From contig NWQQ01000032.1 in the NCBI GenBank assembly GCA_002798255.1, forward strand, positions 1 through 58,488: DNA of 58,488 nt, written 5' to 3'. Both the position numbers and the translations under genes were made by a program. Positions within the stretch are counted from its first letter, which is position 1, and every line of letters begins with the position of its first letter. Source of the stretch: Lysobacteraceae bacterium NML95-0200 (GTDB taxonomy: Bacteria > Pseudomonadota > Gammaproteobacteria > Xanthomonadales > Xanthomonadaceae). Shown here one piece after another: positions 52,665 to 58,488 of the stretch. The notes under the pieces are model-generated. The model had not been told where the DNA came from. It saw only the letters and a program-made list of their open reading frames with translations, and searched no databases.

Positions 52665-53801
52665 ATGTCCAGCGATAACACCACCGCCCTGCTGCGGCTG
52701 ATTTTTGCCCAAGGCGCCAGCGCACCCCGGCGGCGTCTGCTACAGCACTTTGGTGGCGATGCGGGCAAAGCACTGCATGCCGGTAGCCATGCCTGGCAAG
52801 AAGCCGGCTTGAGCGCCGCACAAATCGCCCGGCTGCGCAGTCCGGACAAAACAACCCAGGTATTGCTTGAGCGCAGCCTGAGCTGGCTTGAAGCGCCAGA
52901 CCATCATCTCATCATCTTTGGCGATCACGACTATCCGCCACTACTGGCGCAGGCGCCCGACCCGCCACTGGCCTTGTTTGTTGCAGGTGAGCCGGGTCAT
53001 TTATGGCAGCCACAAATCGCCATCGTCGGCAGCCGTCATGCCAGTGCCGGTGGCCGCGACAATGCCCATGCCTTTGCCCGGCAACTGGCCTTGCAGGGCT
53101 TTGCCATCACCAGTGGCCTGGCCGCAGGCATTGACCGCGCAGCACACGAGGGCGCGCTGTCCTGCGACGGGGGCCTGACCTTGGCCGTATTGGGCTGCGG
53201 CATCGATACCGCTTACCCGCGCAGTCATCGCGCACTGATGCAGACCATCTCCGAACGCGGTGCGGTTATCAGCGAATACCCGCCCGGCACGCCGCCGCTA
53301 CAGCACAATTTCCCGGCACGCAACCGCATCGTGGCCGCACTTTCGGCAGGTACCCTGGTGGTGGAGGCGGCCGAACGCTCGGGCGCGCTGATTACCGCAC
53401 GCCTGGCTGCCGAAGCCGGACGCGAAGTATTCGCCCTGCCCGGCTCGATTCACAACCCGATGGCGCGCGGCTGCCACCATTTGCTGCGCAATGGCGCGAC
53501 CCTGGCCACCTGCCCGGAACACATCACCCGCACAGTTCTGCCGGTGTTGCAGCATCTGGGACAAGTCCTGCAAACCCGGCTGGCTGACGAAAGGGAGACC
53601 AACCCAACGCCCGGCACCGGATTGTCCGCCCAGCAGCAAAGTATCCTGCAGGCGATTGGCCATGATCCGGTAACCCTGGACACGCTGGTTGAACGCAGCG
53701 CACAACCGGTTACCGAGCTTGCTCCGGTTTTGCTGACGCTGGAGCTGGAAGGCCATATCCGGGTGGAACATGGCCGCTATACCTGTAACTATCGAGGCTG
53801 A
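52665..53801 (+). CDS. dprA: DNA-processing protein DprA
   Basis: DprA protects incoming single-stranded DNA during natural transformation and loads RecA. The 378 residues start at ATG 52665 (MSSDNTTALL); a GTG six codons earlier is in frame but unsupported. The Rossmann-like core has IAIVGSRHASAGG, GFAITSGLAAGIDRAAHEGAL and NRIVAALSAGTLVVEA, and a winged-helix domain closes the C-terminus (about 310-378). The type IV pilus gene pilF elsewhere in the window fits a competence capacity, though that is not proof. Confidence 0.94.
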   Translation: MSSDNTTALLRLIFAQGASAPRRRLLQHFGGDAGKALHAGSHAWQEAGLSAAQIARLRSPDKTTQVLLERSLSWLEAPDHHLIIFGDHDYPPLLAQAPDPPLALFVAGEPGHLWQPQIAIVGSRHASAGGRDNAHAFARQLALQGFAITSGLAAGIDRAAHEGALSCDGGLTLAVLGCGIDTAYPRSHRALMQTISERGAVISEYPPGTPPLQHNFPARNRIVAALSAGTLVVEAAERSGALITARLAAEAGREVFALPGSIHNPMARGCHHLLRNGATLATCPEHITRTVLPVLQHLGQVLQTRLADERETNPTPGTGLSAQQQSILQAIGHDPVTLDTLVERSAQPVTELAPVLLTLELEGHIRVEHGRYTCNYRG

Positions 53802-53810
53802 AGACCCAAA

Positions 53811-54218
53811 TCAGCCGAGCAACACCGGCAGTGGCCGGGTACGGTCAAGCCCCAGTCCATACCGCAGGCTCTGGGCAATGCGCCGGGCATGCTGATACAG
53901 CACATCGGCCTTGGCCTCGCCCAGTTCCTGTTGTGCAGTCTGCTGCCAGAGCGCCAGCCAATGACCAAAGTGCGCATCAATAATCGGCCATGCGCGATGA
54001 ACCGCCATCGGGTTGCCGCGATATTCGCGCGTCCCCAATGCCACTGACGACCAGAACCGCACCAGCATTGCCTTGTGTGCCGGCCAGTCATGCACGGCAT
54101 CGTTGAAGATTGGGCCAATCACCGCATCGGCCTGCACGCGGTCATAAAACACATCGACCAAACGCACGATGTCATCGCGCACCAGACCTGCGGGGTTGTC
54201 ACGCTCACGCATGCTCAT
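53811..54218 (-). CDS. Group III truncated haemoglobin
   Basis: A 135-residue globin of the truncated group III type (COG2346). It shows the family pattern VFYDRVQADAVIGPIF, WPAHKAMLVRFWSSVALG, YRGNPMAVHRAWPIIDAHFG and HWLALWQQT, with candidate haem ligands in the HRA and HFGHW histidines. Group III globins bind oxygen and may handle nitric oxide; the physiological role here is unknown. It overlaps the end of the DUF3999 gene by 14 bases, so it is the last gene of the DUF2339-DUF3999 unit. Confidence 0.85.
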   Translation of the reverse strand: MSMRERDNPAGLVRDDIVRLVDVFYDRVQADAVIGPIFNDAVHDWPAHKAMLVRFWSSVALGTREYRGNPMAVHRAWPIIDAHFGHWLALWQQTAQQELGEAKADVLYQHARRIAQSLRYGLGLDRTRPLPVLLG

Positions 54219-55515
54219 CTGTCCTCTGGGCTTTCAACAGGGAAACGGCAAAGCCGCCAATCAGCAATACCGCCGCAATCAGGATGACCCACAGCAGCAA
54301 TGGTTTATTGTCGCGTGGCACAGTCAGGGCATTGCTATCGGCAATCTCGCCCTCACCGCTGACTTCAGCCATCGCAGGCCGCCACTGGGCGCCATAATTG
54401 CCGCGCATCTGTGCCAGCAAGTCCGCAACCGGCGCATCCTGACGTCTCTGCGTGGCACTGCCTGCCAGCAAGCGATACGGCGGCTGGCCGGTTGCGATAA
54501 ATATCAGCACTTCCGGACGCCAGCCCAATTGCAACTGGGGGGCATCCGGCAGCGGGCTGTCGGCTGTCAGCCGCCAATAACGCTGTCGCAGCGGCGCAAA
54601 CTGCTGCGCTGCCGAGCGCGCATCCGCCCCCAACTGATACTGCACCCAGGGGCCGGCGCGATGCTGCCAGGGCTGCTGCGGGTCGTCACGGCTCTCCAGG
54701 CGCAGGCGTGCCACCGCCTTGCCCGGCAGGATGACATCCGCCCGGTCAAATGGCTGGCGACCTTGCACCTCGAACTCAAAGCTGAGCCGGTCCTGGCTTG
54801 CCTTGCCCTGATAGCTTTGCCATGCCCGTTCCGGCTCGACAGGCGCTGCCGGCAACTCGGCCAGTACCGCCTGCAAAGGCGCCTTTGCGCCCTGCAAAGT
54901 CAGCCGCAGATAGCGCGCCTGCCCTTCCAGGGCAATCCGGGTTTGCAGCATCTGCTCGCCATTTTGCCGAAGCTGCAATAACGCAGCCCGCTCATGCAGC
55001 GTCCACCAGTTTTTGAGGTCGTCACTGCCTTCCACCCGCATGCTGGCGCTGAACTGTGCTTCCGGGGCGAACTGCAATAGCAAGGCATCAGGCTTGAGCG
55101 ACAATGGACTCATATCCACCAGCCAGCTATCGCCATCTGCGCCAATGGTCTTGATTTCGCGGGTCTTGATGCTCAGCACCTGGCCGTTTTCATCGCGCTC
55201 ACTAATCATGTCCAGGGTGGCCGCAGGCGCTTTGGGCAGTGCAAACCAGCGCAGTGGCTGCTGTCCTGGCGCTTGCGCTGTCGGTGCATCGGCGGCAAAC
55301 AGCATCGCCGGGACTGCCCGGCCTTCGGCATCGACCACCTCCACATCGCCCAGCCCGATGTCCTGGGCATGGCGATATACCGCCTCACCCAGCTCAATGC
55401 GATAGGCCTTGGCCTCACCATCATGGCTTGTAATCGGCCATTGTCGCAGCCAGCCGGCCGCACCGGTCAGCAGCAGTAGCCATGGCAGCAGCCAAAGTAT
55501 TTTGTTGCGTTTCAT
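54205..55515 (-). CDS. DUF3999 family exported/membrane protein
   Basis: A 436-residue protein with an N-terminal signal or anchor (MKRNKILWLLPWLLLLTGAA) and a second hydrophobic helix near the C-terminus (about 410-430, LLLWVILIAAVLLIGGFAVS). The long part between is likely periplasmic and beta-rich, with discoidin-like stretches (SMRVEGSDDLKNWWTLHE, RYLRLTLQGAKAPLQAVL). The family has no known function and regularly accompanies DUF2339. Its ATG (55515) overlaps the DUF2339 stop. Confidence 0.88.
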   Translation of the reverse strand: MKRNKILWLLPWLLLLTGAAGWLRQWPITSHDGEAKAYRIELGEAVYRHAQDIGLGDVEVVDAEGRAVPAMLFAADAPTAQAPGQQPLRWFALPKAPAATLDMISERDENGQVLSIKTREIKTIGADGDSWLVDMSPLSLKPDALLLQFAPEAQFSASMRVEGSDDLKNWWTLHERAALLQLRQNGEQMLQTRIALEGQARYLRLTLQGAKAPLQAVLAELPAAPVEPERAWQSYQGKASQDRLSFEFEVQGRQPFDRADVILPGKAVARLRLESRDDPQQPWQHRAGPWVQYQLGADARSAAQQFAPLRQRYWRLTADSPLPDAPQLQLGWRPEVLIFIATGQPPYRLLAGSATQRRQDAPVADLLAQMRGNYGAQWRPAMAEVSGEGEIADSNALTVPRDNKPLLLWVILIAAVLLIGGFAVSLLKAQRTDEHA

Positions 55516-58253
55516 GCGGTAGCCTCCTTGGGTTCGCGGGGAGGCGCGGGCGCGAAATATCCCACCACCGTACACAGCAGGCCATAGGCGATAAACGAGC
55601 CGATACCGAGCAGGTTACCCAGATGCTGGCGGTCAACCAACAGCAATTTGAGCAACACAAGCCCCATCAACAGGGCGCCCATCAGCCATAGGCCGCGATG
55701 GCCGCGGCGCGAGCCAGCCACCCAGGCCGCCATGCCCATCACGCTCCAGAGCACGGTCAGGCTGGTTTGCGCCAACGAGAAGCGGAACATCTGCATGCCC
55801 CATGGCAAGCCCCCCCAGTGATAGGTACTGCGCAAGACCATCTGGCTCACCCAAAGCAATGCCAGTGCGGCCAACAGTCCCCAACGATACTGTCCCAGCG
55901 CCTTGCTCCATGCAGTACGCCGTTGCCAATCCAGCAACAGTGCCAGTATCAGCAATTGCATCAGCTCCAGCGGATTGAATATCGGCAACCACGGCAGCGG
56001 TGCGACATCGCCGGGTTTCCACAGGCTGCCAAAGACCATGACCGCAAGCCACAACCCGTACCCCCAGGCCAACCACGGTAGCGCAGGCGCAAAGCGTTCA
56101 CCCAAAGGCATCTGCATAAATTTCGGCCGCCGCAAGTTAAGCCATAGCGCCGCAGCCCATGGCAGGCTGACCAACGCCAGCCACCAGCTTGAACCCAGCC
56201 AGATCGGTTTGCCAAAACTATCTGCCAGCACCGACAAGGCCAGCGGCCAGATCAGCCACCAGATACCTTGCGTCCACAGCGCAAGCACCCCGGCATGGCT
56301 GCGCAGGCAAACCAGACTGCGCCAGCCCAGTGCCGCAAATATCGCCCAGGCGCCAAGCGCAAAGGCATCCCCCCATATTCCCCCCGGGGACTCCAGCCAT
56401 GCCCAAAGCAGGCCAACGCCCATTGCCAACAGGCTGGTCAAGGCCAGCATCAACATCCTCCCGCCTGTCTTGCGCAATGCTTCAGCAGCCAGCCAACCGG
56501 TCACGGCAGCCAGCATCAGTATCCATTCCGGCCATTGATACGAAGGCGCAAAGCGGAAGATTTCGTCCAGCCAAAGCCCAACCCAGCACAGCAGTCCCCA
56601 AACATACATTGCACTCGCAAGCCGCTGCCTGCGATGCCGCCACAGCAACCAGGTACTGGCAAAGCCCATCAAGGCCAGCAGCAAGGCACTGATTGCCAAA
56701 CCATTCAATACCGGCACAAGTACAGGCAGCCCTTGTTCGGCAACCTCGGCAACGAACCATGCACGCTCATAGCGCGCACGTGCGATTAGATGTGCAAAAC
56801 CTGCCACAAGCTGCAATCCAATCCCTGACCATAGCGGCAATGCACGCTGATGCCGCAGGCCAAACCAGACCAGTAACGCACCTTCTACCGCCAACAAGGC
56901 TCCCGTCACCCTGGCCGAGAACGCCAGCGGAATTGCCAGAGTGACAAAACCCGTTGCCAGCAATACGTAAATATCGAACAGCGCCCGGTAACGCTCGCGT
57001 CCACGCAGCCAGGCACCCAACAACACATACACCGCAGCCACGGCGATAGCCACAAAGGCCAGCGGCATACGTTCACCGGACATCAGCCCCGCCTGCAATA
57101 CAAACGCGATTAGCGGCGTGGCAAACAACAGGGCGGCATTGATGAGCTCGCCACGCCCCGGCACCTGCTTGCGCGCATGAAACAGCGGCATCAGCAGGTA
57201 CAGCACAAAAAACAGCGCCAGGAACGACTGCGCACTGCCATAAAACTGCGGTTTATAGGCCAGTACCCCCCAAATCACGCCGATTCCCCAGGTAAACACG
57301 AACCCTAGCAACATCAATATCCGCCACGGCTTCAGCCAGACCACGCCGAAAATCGCCAAATTGAGGAGGGCGTAATAAGTAAACAGCGCCACATGGTTGC
57401 CACTGCCGGAAGAAAGCCAGAGCGGCGCGCAGAAGCCTGCCAGCGTTGCCAGAATCGCCAGCGTGCGCGAGTCCTGCAAAACCGCCAAAACCCCGGCGGC
57501 GGCAATCAGCGCCACACTGAATGCAAGCGCCATACCCAGCGGCAACACCGCATACATCTTGCTGGCAGCAAAAATGGTCAGCAGCAGGGCGCCAATCGCT
57601 CCTCCTTGCAAAGCCAGCGCAAACTGCGGCCTGCGAACACGCTGCAACCAACCAAACACCACAGCAGCGCTCGCCGCTGCGGCTACCCCGGCAAGACGCA
57701 GTTCGATGGACAATTGCACCCAACCCTGCTGGCCGGCATAGCGCAGCAAAGCCACCACCCCGGCCAGCATCACCAGCATGCCAACCTTGACCGGCAGATT
57801 GCCACGGGTAAACCAGCGTTTGATACCGCCCAGGATTTTTTCCATCACGCCCGGAACCGCTACGGCAGCCTGGGGGGCAGGCCGCAACGGCGGCGGTGTG
57901 GGTATCGGTGTCGCTGCCGGTGCAGGCGGCGCAACATCAGAAAGCGGCGGCGGTACCGCCTGCCTGGCTGTGACTGCTTCACGGGCAAAAACCGCAGGCG
58001 GCGCATCATCTGTTTCGGCTATCGCATCCACCCAGACATTAGCCGGTATCGGCGCGCCTTCAGCCTGCGGCAGCGGTTCTGTCACAGCCTCTGGTGATAG
58101 CTGGCCCGGCGGCCAATGCGCCTGAAGCTCGGCAAGCTGCTGCTCCACATCACTCAACCTGCGCCTTAAGCCACTGACCCAGACCAGTGTGAAGATCAAC
58201 AGCACCGGCACACTGAATATAGCCAGCACCAGGAAAATCAGCCATGCCTCCAT
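55512..58253 (-). CDS. DUF2339 family polytopic membrane protein
   Basis: A 913-residue integral membrane protein with an N-terminal helix (about 4-28), a short coiled coil and a Pro/Ala-rich cytoplasmic linker to about 130, then more than twenty hydrophobic segments to the end. This matches DUF2339 (YcaA-like), a family of unknown function thought to act at the envelope. ATG 58253 is chosen with AGGGG 6 bases before it; an adjacent GTG codon precedes it. Two genes follow in overlap (DUF3999 and the truncated globin). Confidence 0.9.
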   Translation of the reverse strand: MEAWLIFLVLAIFSVPVLLIFTLVWVSGLRRRLSDVEQQLAELQAHWPPGQLSPEAVTEPLPQAEGAPIPANVWVDAIAETDDAPPAVFAREAVTARQAVPPPLSDVAPPAPAATPIPTPPPLRPAPQAAVAVPGVMEKILGGIKRWFTRGNLPVKVGMLVMLAGVVALLRYAGQQGWVQLSIELRLAGVAAAASAAVVFGWLQRVRRPQFALALQGGAIGALLLTIFAASKMYAVLPLGMALAFSVALIAAAGVLAVLQDSRTLAILATLAGFCAPLWLSSGSGNHVALFTYYALLNLAIFGVVWLKPWRILMLLGFVFTWGIGVIWGVLAYKPQFYGSAQSFLALFFVLYLLMPLFHARKQVPGRGELINAALLFATPLIAFVLQAGLMSGERMPLAFVAIAVAAVYVLLGAWLRGRERYRALFDIYVLLATGFVTLAIPLAFSARVTGALLAVEGALLVWFGLRHQRALPLWSGIGLQLVAGFAHLIARARYERAWFVAEVAEQGLPVLVPVLNGLAISALLLALMGFASTWLLWRHRRQRLASAMYVWGLLCWVGLWLDEIFRFAPSYQWPEWILMLAAVTGWLAAEALRKTGGRMLMLALTSLLAMGVGLLWAWLESPGGIWGDAFALGAWAIFAALGWRSLVCLRSHAGVLALWTQGIWWLIWPLALSVLADSFGKPIWLGSSWWLALVSLPWAAALWLNLRRPKFMQMPLGERFAPALPWLAWGYGLWLAVMVFGSLWKPGDVAPLPWLPIFNPLELMQLLILALLLDWQRRTAWSKALGQYRWGLLAALALLWVSQMVLRSTYHWGGLPWGMQMFRFSLAQTSLTVLWSVMGMAAWVAGSRRGHRGLWLMGALLMGLVLLKLLLVDRQHLGNLLGIGSFIAYGLLCTVVGYFAPAPPREPKEATA

Positions 58254-58316
58254 CACTCACCCCTGATTTATTTACAGCCGCACACTAGCGCGCCACATGG
58301 GGCGCAGACAAGAGAA

Positions 58317-58335
58317 AGCCCCGCAATGCGGGGCT
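58317..58335 (-). terminator. Hairpin terminator upstream of the DUF2339 gene
   Basis: An 8-bp stem (58317-58324 with 58328-58335, loop AAT) is followed leftward by TTTCTCTTG, so it would end leftward transcription coming from beyond the window's right part. It lies 64 bases before the DUF2339 start. It could belong to a gene now interrupted by the insertion sequence, or to the insertion sequence itself. Confidence 0.55.
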
Positions 58336-58345
58336 CAGACCGCTG

Positions 58346-58373
58346 ACAAACCCTGGCCTTGGCCTGGGTTTGT
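58346..58373 (+). terminator. Hairpin before the transposase gene
   Basis: A 13-bp inverted repeat with one mismatch (58346-58358 with 58361-58373) and a two-base loop is followed by TGTTTTC. Read rightward it should stop outside transcription from entering the transposase gene, a common guard near insertion-sequence ends. It may also lie within or next to the left terminal repeat. Confidence 0.5.
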
Positions 58374-58388
58374 TGTTTTCATAGACAG

Positions 58389-58488
58389 ATGCTGAAAGCG
58401 CCCACGCCTGCGCAGCAGCAGCTTGAGATGGTGACGCTTGAGATGCTGGTGCCCCAAGACCACCTGTTGCGCAAGATCGACGCAACGG
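58389..58488 (+). mobile_element. IS1182-family transposase, N-terminal part (cut by the window edge)
   Basis: The frame from ATG 58389 reads MLKAPTPAQQQLEMVTLEML then VPQDHLLRKIDA and continues past the end. I recall this as the start of IS1182-family DDE transposases (related to IS5), whose N-terminus has the VPxDHLLRKID pattern. The ribosome site is poor, usual for transposases. The left end of the element should lie between about 58300 and 58385, but I could not define the terminal repeat without the right end. Confidence 0.75.

Noticed and set aside
1-58488. CRISPR arrays, rRNA or tRNA genes, prophage genes
   Set aside because: No regularly spaced direct repeats, no rRNA-like or tRNA-like sequence and no phage structural or integrase genes were seen.

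Overview
The window looks like a chromosomal segment of a gammaproteobacterium of the Xanthomonadaceae/Lysobacteraceae. The reasons are the PmpR/YebC protein with the [12 protein letters not shown] start typical of that family, a GacA-like regulator of the xanthomonad type, an endonuclease-type MutL, a methylthioinosine phosphorylase, and familiar gene orders (aspS-pmpR-ruvC-ruvA; rimP-nusA-infB-rbfA-truB; ndk-rlmN-pilF-rodZ-yfgM-bamB-der; rsmB-fmt-def / lysM-dprA). The DNA is GC-rich, densely coded and almost free of mobile DNA. Genus was not assigned.

Layout. 1-5.4 kb: the start of an exported protein leaving the left edge, then aspS, a GNAT acetyltransferase, pmpR, ruvC and ruvA (all minus). 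5.5-8.7 kb: an OmpA-type porin-like protein, a triple-DUF3011 exported protein and epmA. 8.7-17.5 kb: mutL, a small exported protein, and the translation/transcription operon rimP-nusA-infB-rbfA-truB, preceded by a leader that can form an intrinsic terminator and a competing pairing. 17.5-18.1 kb: a 600-bp non-coding region with two identically spaced pairs of DnaA-box-like sites and two long palindromes, leading into a plus-strand marR-alkC-like operon and a small gene whose only well-placed start codon is ATA. 19.8-23.8 kb (minus): DUF2058, slyX, ugd and two tandem FKBP prolyl isomerases. 23.85-27.1 kb (plus): a GntR/YtrA operon with a strong promoter and overlapping operator, a 59-aa membrane microprotein, the regulator, an ABC ATPase, a permease and a lipoprotein. 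27.1-27.6 kb: a structured repeat. 27.6-35.3 kb (minus): rhodanese-MoeB fusion, der, bamB, yfgM, rodZ-like, pilF, rlmN, ndk. 35.4-42.8 kb (minus): mtnP, hpt, nagZ, a CYTH protein, rlmD, a DUF4258/DUF2283 pair, and the ydbL/ydbH envelope pair. 42.8-46.6 kb: a REC-HPt protein converging on a GacA-like regulator, then the tail-specific protease. 46.7-53.8 kb: rsuA, rsmC, rsmB, fmt, def (minus), divergent from a LysM protein and dprA (plus). 53.8-58.3 kb: group-III truncated haemoglobin, DUF3999 and DUF2339 membrane proteins (minus). The right edge enters an IS1182-like transposase gene.

Functionally most genes are housekeeping: tRNA charging and formyl-Met processing, rRNA modification and ribosome maturation, recombination and mismatch repair, outer-membrane assembly (bamB, yfgM, ydbH/ydbL), type IV pilus assembly, cell shape, peptidoglycan recycling and purine salvage. 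The parts most worth a second look are regulatory and non-coding: the rimP leader, the DnaA-box array before marR-alkC, the YtrA operator and microprotein, and the ATA-start gene.
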